Positions 43,940-53,796 are shown, counted from the stretch's first letter. The stretch is DNA of 64,000 bases from Streptomyces africanus (GCF_002150735.1 NZ_MUKA01000038.1:19588-83587), one strand, 5' to 3'. The notes: generated by a model not told the origin, from the sequence alone. Translations and numbers: made by a program.

Positions 43940-44974
43940 ATGCCCGAACTGCGTGTCGTGGCCGTCTCGAATGACGGCACACGGCTGGTGCTGAAGGCTG
44001 CGGACAGCACGGAGTACACGCTTCCCATCGACGAACGGCTCCGCGCCGCCGTGCGCGGCGACCGTCCTCGCCTGGGCCAGATCGAGATCGAGGTGGAGAG
44101 CCACCTCCGCCCCCGCGACATCCAGGCGCGTATACGAGCCGGCGCGACGGCGGAAGAGGTCGCGCAGCTCGCCGGCATCCCCGTGGACCGCGTCCGCCGC
44201 TTCGAGGGTCCGGTGCTCGCCGAGCGTGCGTTCATGGCCGAGCGGGCCCGCAAGACCCCGGTCCGCCGCCCCGGCGAGAACTCCGGTCCGCCGCTGGGCG
44301 AGGCCGTGGCGGAGCGGCTGCTGCTGCGCGGTGCCGAGAAGGACACCGTCCAGTGGGACTCCTGGCGTCGCGACGACGGCACGTGGGAAGTCCTGCTGGT
44401 CTACCGCGTCGCGGGCGAACCGCACTCGGCGAGCTGGACATACGACCCGCCCCGGCGGCTCGTCCAGGCCGTCGACGACGAGGCACGCATGCTCATCGGC
44501 GAGACCGACGACCTGGCCGCGCCCGAGCCCAGCTTCCCGTTCGTCCCGCGGATCGCCCGGCTGCCGCGCGACCGGCCGCTGGACCGTTCCGCCGACCGGG
44601 AGCGGCCCAGCCTTCCGGCGGCGGCGTCCGAGCCGGTGGAGGAGAGCACGGGTGAGCGGGACTCGCTGACCAGCCTGCTGGAGGCGGTGCCGAGTTTCCG
44701 CGGCGACTTGGTCGTGCCGGAGCGCCCCGCTCCGGAGCCCGAGGAGGAGCCCGTCGCCGAAGCCGAGGAGGAGGAACCCCCGGCTCCCGCGGCCTCGGCC
44801 GGTTCCGCCTACGCGGACGTCCTCATGCCGCGCTCCGTCGGCAGCCACCGCGACCGGCTCATCGGGGCCACCGACCGCCAGGCCGAGGCCGACGGCGTCC
44901 GGCCCGGCCGCAGAGCCGCCGTCCCGAGCTGGGACGAGATCGTGTTCGGGACGCGGCGCAAGAAGCAGGAGTAG
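43940..44974 (+). CDS. sepH: SepH, actinobacterial FtsZ-binding cell division protein
   Basis: 344 residues from ATG 43940, after GGGAGG. The N-terminal domain (DUF3071-type, about 1-75: ELRVVAVSNDGTRLVLKAAD) contains or leads into a helix-turn-helix-like segment (IQARIRAGATAEEVAQLAGI, PVDRVRRFEGPV), then a conserved region to about 200, and a long acidic, proline-rich disordered tail (EPEEEPVAEAEEEEPPAPAA). SepH stimulates FtsZ assembly and is needed for efficient sporulation septation in Streptomyces. It is a single-gene unit with a terminator right behind. Confidence 0.92.
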   Translation: MPELRVVAVSNDGTRLVLKAADSTEYTLPIDERLRAAVRGDRPRLGQIEIEVESHLRPRDIQARIRAGATAEEVAQLAGIPVDRVRRFEGPVLAERAFMAERARKTPVRRPGENSGPPLGEAVAERLLLRGAEKDTVQWDSWRRDDGTWEVLLVYRVAGEPHSASWTYDPPRRLVQAVDDEARMLIGETDDLAAPEPSFPFVPRIARLPRDRPLDRSADRERPSLPAAASEPVEESTGERDSLTSLLEAVPSFRGDLVVPERPAPEPEEEPVAEAEEEEPPAPAASAGSAYADVLMPRSVGSHRDRLIGATDRQAEADGVRPGRRAAVPSWDEIVFGTRRKKQE

Positions 44975-44985
44975 CCGGATCGGCT

Positions 44986-45034
44986 GCAGGAGGACGAGGA
45001 CCGCGCCTCGTGGGCGCGGCCTTCGCTCTCCTGC
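44986..45034 (+). terminator. Nested-hairpin terminator after sepH
   Basis: Inner stem CCGCGCC / GGCGCGG (45001-45019) inside an outer pairing GCAGGAG / CTCCTGC (44986-44992 with 45028-45034). It lies between convergent sepH and the sulfurtransferase gene. Confidence 0.7.
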
Positions 45035-45083
45035 CCGGTTACCGACGATGGCTCATGCCCGGTTGCCGAGAACTCCTGCCGGG

Positions 45084-45935
45084 TTACTGAGGATCCGGTC
45101 CCACGGCCACCGGCCGGTCCGGGTCCGAGGACCACTCAGACCACGAACCCACGTACAGCTCCGCCGGAATGCCCGCGACCGCCAGCGCCAGGACCTCATG
45201 CGCCGCGGACACCCCCGACCCGCAGTACACGCCGACCCTCGCGCCCTCGCTCACCCCGAGCCCCTGGAAACGCGCGCGCAGTTCCCCGGCGGGGAGGAAG
45301 CACCCGTCCGCCCCCACGTTCTCCGTGGTGGGCGCCGACACCGCTCCCGGGATGTGCCCGGCCACCGGATCGATCGGCTCCACCTCGCCCCGGTACCGCT
45401 CCCCCGCCCGCGCGTCCAGCAGCACCCCGGAGCGCGCCAACGCCGCGGCGGCGTCGGCGTCGAGCAGGCCGGCCGCCCCGGGCTCGGGTACGAAGTCGCC
45501 CTCGGCCGGAGTCGGCACGGTCTTCTCCAGCGGACCCTCCCAGGCCGGCAACCCGCCGTCGAGGACTCGCACGTCCGGGTGACCCGTCCAGCGCAGCAGC
45601 CACCACGCCCGGGCCGCCGCCCAGCCCTGGCCGCCGTCGTAGACGACCACCGGCGTCCCGGACGACACACCCGCCCGGCGCATCGCGGCACCGAAGCGCG
45701 CGAGGTCGGGCAGCGGATGCCGGCCGCCCTCCCCCGGCGCCGAGGCCAACTCCCGGTCCAGGTCGACGAAGACGGCCCCCGGAAGGTGCCCTTCCTCGTA
45801 TGCGGCACGGCCGTCGTACGGCGGCTCACCGGTCGCTTTGGCCATGGTGAGCTGCCAGCGGACATCGAGCAGGACGGGCGGGTTGGCACCCGTCAGATCG
45901 CTCGCGAGGTCGGATGCGGAGATGATGGCGTTCAT
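45084..45935 (-). CDS. Sulfurtransferase with two rhodanese domains
   Basis: 283 residues from ATG 45935, after GGAG. The N-terminal rhodanese domain is structural (VLLDVRW, no Cys); the C-terminal one has the catalytic loop VYCGSGVSA. CGSGVTA-like loops are typical of 3-mercaptopyruvate sulfurtransferase, while thiosulfate sulfurtransferases have basic residues (CRKGV), so mercaptopyruvate is the more likely donor. Cytosolic, sulfur transfer or cyanide detoxification. Convergent with sepH. Confidence 0.9.
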   Translation of the reverse strand: MNAIISASDLASDLTGANPPVLLDVRWQLTMAKATGEPPYDGRAAYEEGHLPGAVFVDLDRELASAPGEGGRHPLPDLARFGAAMRRAGVSSGTPVVVYDGGQGWAAARAWWLLRWTGHPDVRVLDGGLPAWEGPLEKTVPTPAEGDFVPEPGAAGLLDADAAAALARSGVLLDARAGERYRGEVEPIDPVAGHIPGAVSAPTTENVGADGCFLPAGELRARFQGLGVSEGARVGVYCGSGVSAAHEVLALAVAGIPAELYVGSWSEWSSDPDRPVAVGPDPQ

Positions 45936-46185
45936 GGCTCCATCCTCGCGCACAGGGGTGGCCGAGCCATGCGGGTCCGGCTACTCTGCTCGGCCGAACG
46001 GAACGCTCACGCGCTGTACGGGAACAAGCACTTGCTGTACAGCTGAACGACACGTGCCGGCAAGCGCGCCGCACGGTGCAGCGCACCGCCCGTCAGGCAT
46101 TCTCCCGGACAGGGGCCGCCCCGCTGGACGTACCCCCGTGGGCTGCGGAGAGCGCGTCCACCGCGAGGCCGAGAAGAGAGTGACG

Positions 46186-46989
46186 ATGACCGACGCACGG
46201 GAGTCCGCCGGCCCGAACGACGCAGGACCCGTTCGGCACGCGCCCGGCACCCCCTGCTGGGTGAGCCTGATGGTGCACGGGCCGGCCGCGACCCAGGAGT
46301 TCTACGGAACGCTGTTCGGCTGGGAGTTCCAGCCGGGCCCCCGGCAACTCGGCCCGTACGTACGGGCGCTGCTCGACGGACACGAGGTGGCGGGCATCGG
46401 CCAACTGCCCCCGGACCGCCATCTGCCCATCGCGTGGACCCCCTACTTCGCCTCGGAGAACGTCGATCTGACCGCCGAGACGGTACGCAGCTGCGGCGGC
46501 ACGATCGGCGTGGGCCCGCTGGACGCCGCCGACGCGGGCCGTCTGGCGATCTGTTCCGATCCCTCGGGTGCGGTCTTCGGCGTCTGGCAGGCCGCCGCTC
46601 ACCACGGCACGTCCGTCTCGGGCGCCCCCGGCACGCCCGCCTGGAACGAGCTGCTGACCTACGAGTCGGCGAGCGTCGCCAAGTTCTACCGGTCGGTGTT
46701 CGGCTACCAGGAGGAGCCGGTGGTGTCCGCCGGCTTGGACTACGTGACCCTGCACCTCGGGGACCGGCCCGTCGCCGGCATCCACGGGCTGGGGCAGGCG
46801 CTGCCCCGCGACCGGGGCCCGCACTGGGTGACGTACTTCCAGGCCGACGACGTCGACGGCGCACTGGACCGCCTGGTGCAGCTGGGCGGGCACGTCCTCA
46901 AGCCGGCCCATGACACGGCGCACGGCCGGGTGGCGATGGTGGCGGACCCGGAGGGGGCACCGTTCGCGCTGCTGCGACGGCAGCGCTGA
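46186..46989 (+). CDS. Two-domain VOC (glyoxalase-like) protein
   Basis: 267 residues from ATG 46186 (GTG at 46180 possible). Two VOC domains, about 20-125 and 145-262, each opening with a F-Y/YxxVFGWE-type motif (TQEFYGTLFGWEF; AKFYRSVFGYQEE) and each ending in a D-P-x-G-A-x-F strand (DPSGAVFGVW; DPEGAPFALL). Similar actinobacterial proteins include the 27-kDa antigen Cfp30B. Metal-dependent hydroxylase or isomerase roles are possible; the substrate is unknown. Confidence 0.85.
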   Translation: MTDARESAGPNDAGPVRHAPGTPCWVSLMVHGPAATQEFYGTLFGWEFQPGPRQLGPYVRALLDGHEVAGIGQLPPDRHLPIAWTPYFASENVDLTAETVRSCGGTIGVGPLDAADAGRLAICSDPSGAVFGVWQAAAHHGTSVSGAPGTPAWNELLTYESASVAKFYRSVFGYQEEPVVSAGLDYVTLHLGDRPVAGIHGLGQALPRDRGPHWVTYFQADDVDGALDRLVQLGGHVLKPAHDTAHGRVAMVADPEGAPFALLRRQR

Positions 46990-47005
46990 CGCACCGCCCG
47001 AGTGG

Positions 47006-47656
47006 TCAGGAGGACGACACCGGCAGCACGTCCGGGGACAGGGCCGCCGCGTGGGCCGCCGCCGAGGTCATACGGCGCCGGTGGTGGCGGCGGCACAGGA
47101 CTTCGTAGCCGACCTCGTCGCTGGAGTGGGTGACGTCTCCGACGACCACCTGGGCGCCCTCGACGACCATGACGCCGCCTATCGTGCGGGCGTTGTGCGT
47201 GGCCCGGGCGCCGCACCAGCACAGGGCCTCGACCTGGAGCACCTCGACCCGGTCGGCCAGTTCCACCAGCCGCTGGGAGCCGGGGAACAGCTTGGAACGG
47301 AAGTCGGTCGTGATGCCGAAGGCGTAGACGTCCAGGCCCAGGTCGTCGACCACCCGCGCGAGTTGGTCGATCTGCTCCGGCGCGAGGAACTGCGCCTCGT
47401 CGGCGATCACGTAGTCCGCTCGGCCGCCCTGCGAGAGGTGGTCGACGAGGTAGGCGTAGAGGTCCTGGCCGTCCTCGACCTCCACCGCGTCCGTGACCAG
47501 GCCGAGGCGCGAGGACAGCTTGCCCTCGCCGGCGCGGTCGTCACGCGAGAAGATCATGCCCTGGAGGCCGCGCGCCGAGCGGTTGTGCTCGATCTGGAGA
47601 GCCAGCGTCGACTTCCCACAGTCCATCGTTCCGGAGAAGAACACCAGCTCGGGCAT
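47006..47656 (-). CDS. tdk: Thymidine kinase
   Basis: 216 residues, TK1-type. P-loop FFSGTMDCGKST, the DEAQFL motif of the Mg/ATP site, and a zinc-binding lasso with WCGA and LCRRHH. It phosphorylates thymidine to dTMP in the salvage pathway. It lies 51 nt past the phosphatase-like gene on the same strand, so it may share that transcript. Confidence 0.94.
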   Translation of the reverse strand: MPELVFFSGTMDCGKSTLALQIEHNRSARGLQGMIFSRDDRAGEGKLSSRLGLVTDAVEVEDGQDLYAYLVDHLSQGGRADYVIADEAQFLAPEQIDQLARVVDDLGLDVYAFGITTDFRSKLFPGSQRLVELADRVEVLQVEALCWCGARATHNARTIGGVMVVEGAQVVVGDVTHSSDEVGYEVLCRRHHRRRMTSAAAHAAALSPDVLPVSSS

Positions 47657-47707
47657 GTCGAGTTGAGCACCTTTCGGCGAGAGGGGTCGGGCGAACGGGG
47701 TGGGGCT

Positions 47708-48904
47708 TCAGGAGCGTACTTCGAGCAGCGGGACCAACTGCTCGGCGGGGGTCATCGAACCGTGGTTGCCGACCATCGCCGACTCCTTCGGCTCCCGCTC
47801 GGAGGCGATGAGCAGGACGTCGTCGCGCGCGGCGGCGACCACGTCGCCGATCCGGCCGTACACCCGTTCGTCGATCTTCGGGCCGAACCAGCCCGCCGCG
47901 ATGGCCTCGTCGCGTGAGGCCACCCAGAACTGCTCGCCGAGCACCTCGCGCCAGCAGGTCAGGACGTCGTTCGCGGCGCCGGGCACCGCGTAGACGTGCC
48001 GGGCGCGGCCCTCGCCGCCGAGCAGGGCGACTCCGGCGCTCAGCTCCCAGTCCTCGTCGAAGTCGATGCGGTGCTCTTCGTCGAAGGGCACGTCGATCAT
48101 GCCGTGGTCGGCGGTGACGTAGAGGGCGCTGCGCGGCGGCAGTTGCTCGGCCAGGCGCTGGACCAGGCGGTCGGCGTACATGAGCTGGCCGCGCCAGGTA
48201 TCGGAGTCGACGCCGAAGCGGTGGCCGGCGCCGTCGACCTCGGCGAAGTACGTGTAGACCAGGGAGCGGTCGCCCGCGGCCAGTTGCTCGGCCGCCAGGT
48301 CCATCCGGTCCTCGCCGGTCAGCCGCCCGAGGAACGTTCCGCCACTGAGCGCGACCCTGGTCAGCGGGGTGTTCTCGAAGGTCGGGGACGACACCTGCGC
48401 GGCGTGCACGCCCGCCTCGTGGGCCAGCTGGAAGACCGTCGGGTACGGCTGCCAGGGGCCGGGCGGGGCCCACGGCTGCCAGCGCAGCTGGTTCATCAGC
48501 TCGCCGGTGTCCGGGTTGCGCACGGTGTAGCCGGGCAGGCCGTGCACGCCGGGCGGCAGGCCGGTGCCGACCGAGGCGAGGGAGGTGGCCGTGGTCGCCG
48601 GGTAGCCGGCGGTGAGCGGACGTCCGGTGCCGCCGCGCGAGGTGGCGAGCAGAGACGTCATGAAGGGGGCGTCCTCGGGGTGCGCCCTGAGCTGCTCCCA
48701 GCCGAGGCCGTCGATCAGGAACACGCAGTTCCGGTCGGCGGGGGTCAGCTCGGAGATCGCGGCGCTCATGCCCGGCACGCCCAGGCCGGCGGCCAGCGTG
48801 GGCAGCAGGTCGGCGAGGGAGCCGCTGCCGTACTCGGGGGCCGGTGCGGAGGTGACGGTGAGCGGTTCGGGATGCTGGTCCCAGGCCGTCTTGGGGTGTG
48901 CCAT
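47708..48904 (-). CDS. Alkaline-phosphatase-superfamily (nucleotide pyrophosphatase-like) protein
   Basis: 398 residues. Metal site residues appear in FLIDGLGWEQLR (first Asp), TATSLASVGTGLPPGVHG (Thr nucleophile position), YFAEVDGAGHRFG (Asp/His) and VTADHGMIDVP (Asp-His). No signal peptide, so probably cytosolic. Members cleave phosphodiesters or phosphomonoesters; type I phosphodiesterase-like enzymes are nearest by motif. Its ATG overlaps the DUF5998 stop by 1 nt (TGATG). Confidence 0.85.
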   Translation of the reverse strand: MAHPKTAWDQHPEPLTVTSAPAPEYGSGSLADLLPTLAAGLGVPGMSAAISELTPADRNCVFLIDGLGWEQLRAHPEDAPFMTSLLATSRGGTGRPLTAGYPATTATSLASVGTGLPPGVHGLPGYTVRNPDTGELMNQLRWQPWAPPGPWQPYPTVFQLAHEAGVHAAQVSSPTFENTPLTRVALSGGTFLGRLTGEDRMDLAAEQLAAGDRSLVYTYFAEVDGAGHRFGVDSDTWRGQLMYADRLVQRLAEQLPPRSALYVTADHGMIDVPFDEEHRIDFDEDWELSAGVALLGGEGRARHVYAVPGAANDVLTCWREVLGEQFWVASRDEAIAAGWFGPKIDERVYGRIGDVVAAARDDVLLIASEREPKESAMVGNHGSMTPAEQLVPLLEVRS

Positions 48905-49491
48905 CAGCGAGCGGTGTCCGCGGTCGCCTCGGAGAGCGCCTGCGCGAAGGCGAGTGCCTGGCGCACGGTCTCCGGTCCGTCCCCCGCCTCGCTGACGCGC
49001 AGACTGAGGTCGTCCGCCGTCGAGTTGCCGGTGTAGCCGTGGTCCGCCTCGCAGTTGGGGTCGCCGCAGGCGGCCGGCTCCAGGTCGATGCGGGAGACGG
49101 CGCCCCAGCCGATGGTGAGGACGACCTCACGGGGCAGGGTGCCCGGCTTGTACGACTCCGGGTTGGCGACCACGCGGCTGACCACGATCGACGAGATCCG
49201 GCTCATCTTCACGGACTCCGTCGACGTCGTGGCGTACGGCGTCGGGGAGGTGCTGTCGGCGGCCTGTTCGTCGGTGTGGCTGACGATGAAGCGGTGGTCC
49301 GTGAGGACGAGCACCGTCACATGCCGCCGTACCTCGTTCTGGTCGAACGTCGTCTCCTGGTGGACCAGGTACGACCGGATGGGCTCGCCGCCCACGGCGG
49401 CCTCCACCGCCTCGGCCACGAGGGCCGGGTAGTAGCCGCTGCGCTCGATCGCCGCCCGCAGCCCCTGGGTCGTCGTACTGGTCTTGGCCAT
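48904..49491 (-). CDS. DUF5998 protein
   Basis: 195 residues from ATG 49491. Soluble alpha/beta protein (VTVLVLTDHRFIVSHTDE; SRISSIVVSRVV; EVVLTIGWGAVSRIDLEPA) with CGDPNCEADHGYTG, a Cys pair and His that could bind a metal. The family is unstudied. It is coupled to the downstream phosphatase-like gene and lies behind patA on the same strand. Confidence 0.8.
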   Translation of the reverse strand: MAKTSTTTQGLRAAIERSGYYPALVAEAVEAAVGGEPIRSYLVHQETTFDQNEVRRHVTVLVLTDHRFIVSHTDEQAADSTSPTPYATTSTESVKMSRISSIVVSRVVANPESYKPGTLPREVVLTIGWGAVSRIDLEPAACGDPNCEADHGYTGNSTADDLSLRVSEAGDGPETVRQALAFAQALSEATADTAR

Positions 49492-49542
49492 GACGCCCAT
49501 CCTACGGGGGACCACTGACTGCGAGGCACCGCTCGCCCCCGG

Positions 49543-52365
49543 TCAGTACGCGGGCAGGGTCCGCGGGCCGAGGTCGTCGCGGGCGGGCGGTGGCGCGAGG
49601 CGGACGGAAGCGCCCAGGACGCTCAGGCCGTGCGAGGCGACGACGACCGGCTCCAGGGTGACCGCGACGACCTCGGGATGGTCGTCGACCAGCCGGGACA
49701 CCCGCAGCAGCAGCTCCTCCAGGGCGCGGGTGTCGGCCGGTGCGGAGCCGCGCCAGCCGAACAGCAGGGGTGCGGTGCGGATCGAGCGCACCAGCGAGGT
49801 CGCCTCCTTGTCGGTGACCGGGATCAGCCGGTGGGCCGTGTCCCCGAGCAGCTGCGAGGCGGCCCCGGCGAGTCCGAAGGAGAGCACGGCTCCGGCCGCG
49901 GGGTCGATGACGGCCCGTACGACGACGTCCACGCCGCGCGGCGCCATCCGCTGCACGACGGGGCGCAGCTCCTCCGGTGCTCCGAACAGCTCGGTCAACT
50001 CGGTGTACGACCGGAGCAGTTGGTCCTCGTCCGCGAGGTCGAGGCGTACGCCGCCCAGGTCGGCGCGGTGCCGCAGGTGCGGGGCGGTGGCCTTGAGGGC
50101 GACGGGGTAGCCGAGGGCGCGGGCGGCCTCGACGGCGGCGTCGGGCGTCGGGGCGGGCAGGGCGCGGTGGACGTGGATGCCGTAGTCGCCGAGCAGGTCG
50201 CAGGTCTCGTCCGCGCCGAGCGTGAGTCCCTGCCCGCGCGCGAGGAGCCCGTCGATCAGCGTGGCGGCGCCCTTTACGTCGATGTCCTCGTACTCGGGCA
50301 CCTTGCCGGGGTCGGCGGCGTCGCGCCGCCACTGCGCGTAGGTGACGGCCTGCCCGAGGGCGCGGACGGCGCGCTCGGCGGCGGGGTAGGCGGGGATGAG
50401 GTGCTCGCCTTCGGGAGCCTCGGCGGTGGGGAGCCGGTCTTCCGTGGATTCCGGGCGAGGGGCGATGTGCGGAGGACTGTCCGCCTCGGTCTGCGGTGCC
50501 GTGCTCGCCGCCGCCGACAGGGCCTCCGCCAGGCCGCCCAGCTCCACGTGCACCACCAGGACCGGCTTGGCCGGGGCGGCGGCCACCGCGCAGCGCAGCG
50601 CGTCGGCGAGGGCGGCGTCCGCGACCGAGCCCTCCCCTACCGCCGGTATGGCGGTGACGACCACCGCGTCGCACCGGTCGTCGGCCAGCGCCCGCGACAG
50701 GGCCGCGTGGAAGTCCGCGGCGGACGCGGCCGTGGTCAGGTCCTGCGGGGGGTGCGGCCGCAGCCCCTCGGCGAGGCACGCGTCGTAGGTGAGCAGGCCG
50801 AGCGACTCGGAGTTGCCGAGGATCGCCACCCGGGGACCGGCCGGCAGCGGCTGGCGGGCGAGCAGCAGCCCGGCGTCCACCAGCTCGGTGATCGTGTCGA
50901 CCCGGATGACGCCGGCCTGCCGCAGCAGCGCGGAGACCGTCGCGTGCGGCAGCCGGGTCGCCCTTACGGCGTGCCCCTGGGGCGCGGCCGCGTGCCGGGC
51001 GCCCTGGACGACGACCAGTGGCTTCGCCGCGGCCGTGCGGCGGGCGAGGCGGGTGAACTTGCGCGGGTTGCCGATGGACTCCAGGTACATGAGGACGACG
51101 TCGGTGTCGGGGTCCTCGTACCAGTACTGGAGGACGTCGTTGCCGGAGACGTCGGCCCGGTTGCCGGAGGAGACGAACGTGGAGACGCCGGTCACGCCCG
51201 TGACGCCGCCGCCGCGCCGGTGCAGCCGGGACAGCAGGGCGATGCCGATGGCGCCGGACTGGGCGAACAGGCCGATCCGGCCCGGACGCGGCGTCTCGGG
51301 CGCGAGGGAGGCGTTGAGCCGTACCCGCGGGGAGGTGTTGATGATGCCGAAGGCGTTCGGGCCGATGATCCGCATGCCGTAGGTGCGCGCCTGCCGCACG
51401 AGCGCGCGCTGGCGTTCGCGCCCCTCGGTGCCGCTCTCGGCGTATCCGGCGGAGACCACGACCAGCCCCTGCACGCCGTGTTCGCCGCACTCGGTGACGA
51501 CCTCGGGCACGTGTTCGGCCGGCACGGCGACGACCGCGAGGTCCACGGGGCCGTCGATGTCCCGCACCGAGCGGTGGGCGGGGACCCCGTCGAGCTCCTT
51601 CTGACCCTCGGGCAGTGCCCTGTTCACGGCGTAGAGGCGACCGGTGTACCCGGCGTCGCGGATGTTGCCGAGGACGCTGCGGCCGACGCCGCCCGGGGTA
51701 CGCCCCGCTCCGATGACGGCGACCGAGCCGGGCGCGAGCAGCCGCTGCACGGACCGGGCTTCGGCGCGGTGCTCGCGCGCGTACTGGACGGCGAGGGAGC
51801 GGTCGGTGGGTTCGAGGTCGAACTCCAGACGGACGACGCCGTCCTCGAAGCTGCGCTTCTGGGTGTACCCGGCGTCCGTGAACACCTTGATCATCTTGTT
51901 GTTGGCGGGCAGCACCTCGGCGGCGAAGCGGCGGATGCCGCGCTCGCGGGCGACGGCGGCGATGTGTTCGAGGAGAGCGGAGGCGACGCCCCGGCCCTGG
52001 TGGGCGTCCTGCACGAGGAAGGCGACCTCGGCCTCGTCGGCGGGTGCGGACGCGGGCGTTCCGTCCGCGCCGATCCGGTCGTAGCGTACGGTGGCGATGA
52101 ACTCGCCGCCGACTGTGGCCGCGAGTCCCACCCGGTCCACAAAGTCGTGGTGCGTGAAGCGGTGGACGTCCTTGGCGGACAGGCGAGGGTACGGCGCGAA
52201 GAAGCGGTAGTACTTCGACTCGTCGGAGACCTGCTCGTAGAAGCTGACCAGGCGCTCGGCGTCATCAACGGTGATGGGCCGGATGCGCGCGGTGCCACCG
52301 TCGCGCAGCACCACGTCGGCTTCCCAGTGGGCGGGATACTCGTGCCGGTCCGGCGAGGTCTGCAT
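49543..52365 (-). CDS. patA: PatA-like lysine acetyltransferase: GNAT plus NDP-forming acyl-CoA synthetase domain
   Basis: 940 residues. Residues about 18-190 are a GNAT domain (FLVQDAHQGRGVASALLEHI is the acetyl-CoA loop). The rest resembles ADP-forming acyl-CoA synthetases: CoA-binding domain (VAVIGAGRTPGGVGRSVL), ligase domains (LFAQSGAIGIALL) and an ATP-grasp end. In S. lividans the enzyme of this domain order (SlPatA) acetylates and controls acyl-CoA synthetases; in many Pat proteins the synthetase part is regulatory. The phospho-His site of active ADP-forming synthetases is not evident where expected (by eye, SGNRADVSGNDVLQYW region only). ATG 52365; divergent from ptsH. Confidence 0.88.
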   Translation of the reverse strand: MQTSPDRHEYPAHWEADVVLRDGGTARIRPITVDDAERLVSFYEQVSDESKYYRFFAPYPRLSAKDVHRFTHHDFVDRVGLAATVGGEFIATVRYDRIGADGTPASAPADEAEVAFLVQDAHQGRGVASALLEHIAAVARERGIRRFAAEVLPANNKMIKVFTDAGYTQKRSFEDGVVRLEFDLEPTDRSLAVQYAREHRAEARSVQRLLAPGSVAVIGAGRTPGGVGRSVLGNIRDAGYTGRLYAVNRALPEGQKELDGVPAHRSVRDIDGPVDLAVVAVPAEHVPEVVTECGEHGVQGLVVVSAGYAESGTEGRERQRALVRQARTYGMRIIGPNAFGIINTSPRVRLNASLAPETPRPGRIGLFAQSGAIGIALLSRLHRRGGGVTGVTGVSTFVSSGNRADVSGNDVLQYWYEDPDTDVVLMYLESIGNPRKFTRLARRTAAAKPLVVVQGARHAAAPQGHAVRATRLPHATVSALLRQAGVIRVDTITELVDAGLLLARQPLPAGPRVAILGNSESLGLLTYDACLAEGLRPHPPQDLTTAASAADFHAALSRALADDRCDAVVVTAIPAVGEGSVADAALADALRCAVAAAPAKPVLVVHVELGGLAEALSAAASTAPQTEADSPPHIAPRPESTEDRLPTAEAPEGEHLIPAYPAAERAVRALGQAVTYAQWRRDAADPGKVPEYEDIDVKGAATLIDGLLARGQGLTLGADETCDLLGDYGIHVHRALPAPTPDAAVEAARALGYPVALKATAPHLRHRADLGGVRLDLADEDQLLRSYTELTELFGAPEELRPVVQRMAPRGVDVVVRAVIDPAAGAVLSFGLAGAASQLLGDTAHRLIPVTDKEATSLVRSIRTAPLLFGWRGSAPADTRALEELLLRVSRLVDDHPEVVAVTLEPVVVASHGLSVLGASVRLAPPPARDDLGPRTLPAY

Positions 52366-52539
52366 GGGCCCCAGAGTACGTCTGGCGTCTGACAACGGCG
52401 CGAGGCAGTCTGTGGAGGGCGTCAGTCGGGTCGAGGCCGCGATCCGACGGCACCCGGGGCGGTGCATCAGGACCGCTCCGGCAGCTTCACGTATGGGAAA
52501 CTGGTCTAGACAACCCTGAAAACCGAAGGGCAGCAACAC

Positions 52540-52821
52540 ATGGCTGAGCGCCGCGTCAACGTCGGCTGGGCCGAGGGCCTCCACGCCCGCCCCGCCTCCA
52601 TCTTCGTCCGAGCCGCCACGGCCGCAGGCGTCCCGGTGACGATCGCCAAGGCAGACGGCAACCCCGTCAACGCGGCCTCCATGCTGGCCGTCCTCGGCCT
52701 CGGTGCCCAGGGTGGCGAGGAGATCGTCCTCGCCTCCGACGCCGAGGGTGCGGACGCCGCCCTGGACCGGCTGGCGAAGCTGGTCTCCGAGGGCCTCGAG
52801 GAACTGCCCGAGACCGTCTGA
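52540..52821 (+). CDS. ptsH: HPr phosphocarrier protein
   Basis: 93 residues. The phospho-His is in the EGLHARPASIFV motif (His15 equivalent), and NAASMLAVLGLGAQGGEEI covers the Ser46 region, where a Ser is present. It passes phosphate from enzyme I to sugar-specific PTS permeases. As a single gene it is followed by a terminator; ptsI and crr are not in the window. Confidence 0.95.
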   Translation: MAERRVNVGWAEGLHARPASIFVRAATAAGVPVTIAKADGNPVNAASMLAVLGLGAQGGEEIVLASDAEGADAALDRLAKLVSEGLEELPETV

Positions 52822-52833
52822 GTGCACATCCTG

Positions 52834-52866
52834 AAGGGCTCGTCCGAATTCATCGGGCGGGCCCTT
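52834..52866 (+). terminator. Intrinsic terminator after ptsH
   Basis: AAGGGC-T-CGTCCGA ... TCGGGCG-GGCCCTT hairpin with a short ATTCA loop, 12 nt after the ptsH stop. Confidence 0.75.
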
Positions 52867-52960
52867 CGCCATTCCTGATCGCGGGTCGTTGATTTTCCGT
52901 TGACGGGCAGCAGAAATAATCCCCCGCGAATTACCTGGCTCTTTGTATACGGCTCTTGTG

Positions 52961-53656
52961 TTAATGCCGCAGGCTCGCCGTGTTTACGGGATGTTGCGAG
53001 TTCCTCACACGCTCGGCCCGCTCCCCGGCGGAGCCGAAACGCAGCCGGTGCGCGGCCGTCGCGCGCTCGGTGTGCAGCGCCGTGACCGCCCGCGCGCGCT
53101 CGCTGTCCCCGCGCGCCACCGCGTCCACGATCGCACCGTGCTCGGTCCAGGACTCCACGGGCCCGGCCGGCGCCTCGACGGTGTACATCCAGGCGATCTT
53201 GTGGCGGAGCTGGGTGAGCATCGAGGTCAGCGCGGGGCTGCCGGAGGCCTGTGCGAGCGTCTCGTGGAACCAGCCGCCCAGGGAGCGCAGGTCGTCGCTG
53301 TTGCCCCGGCGGGCGCGCTCCTGGCCGAGCCTGACCAGGCCGCGCAGGACCTTCAGATGGGCCTCGGTGCGGCGCTGGGCCGCGCGGGCCGCGCCGAGCG
53401 GCTCCAGCAGCAGCCGCATCTCCAGCAGGTCGGCGGCCTCCTGCTCGGTGGGTTCGGCGACGCACGCGCCCGCGTGCCGCCGGGTCACCACGAAACCCTC
53501 GGCCTCCAGGGTGCGCAGGGCCTCCCGGACGGGGACGCGCGAGACGCCGTAGCGGCGGGCGAGGAGTTCCTCGGTCAGCCGGCCGCCGCGTTCGTAGACA
53601 CCCGCGACGATGTCGTCCCGGATGGCCGTGCACACCGAGTGCGCCGGAATGCGCAT
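52961..53656 (-). CDS. GntR-family regulator, FadR/FCD type
   Basis: 231 residues. An N-terminal winged helix (about 8-72: LTEELLARRYGVSRVPVREALRTL) is followed by a helical FCD-type effector domain with the metal-binding pattern of Asp/His residues (LGGWFHETLAQASGSP, WTEHGAIVDAVARGD). Such regulators respond to carboxylic acids. Next to ptsH, in agreement with other Streptomyces; its targets are unknown. Confidence 0.87.
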   Translation of the reverse strand: MRIPAHSVCTAIRDDIVAGVYERGGRLTEELLARRYGVSRVPVREALRTLEAEGFVVTRRHAGACVAEPTEQEAADLLEMRLLLEPLGAARAAQRRTEAHLKVLRGLVRLGQERARRGNSDDLRSLGGWFHETLAQASGSPALTSMLTQLRHKIAWMYTVEAPAGPVESWTEHGAIVDAVARGDSERARAVTALHTERATAAHRLRFGSAGERAERVRNSQHPVNTASLRH

Positions 53657-53796
53657 GACCGACCTCCGTTTAATCCCCGTGAAACGTCGACGAGTGACAC
53701 GTGTTCCGTGACTCTATTGCAATGAGCCGGAATTTCCGACGGGGGACCGGAATCCATGGATATTTTTTGGACAGCCGGGCGTCACAAACGCCGAAA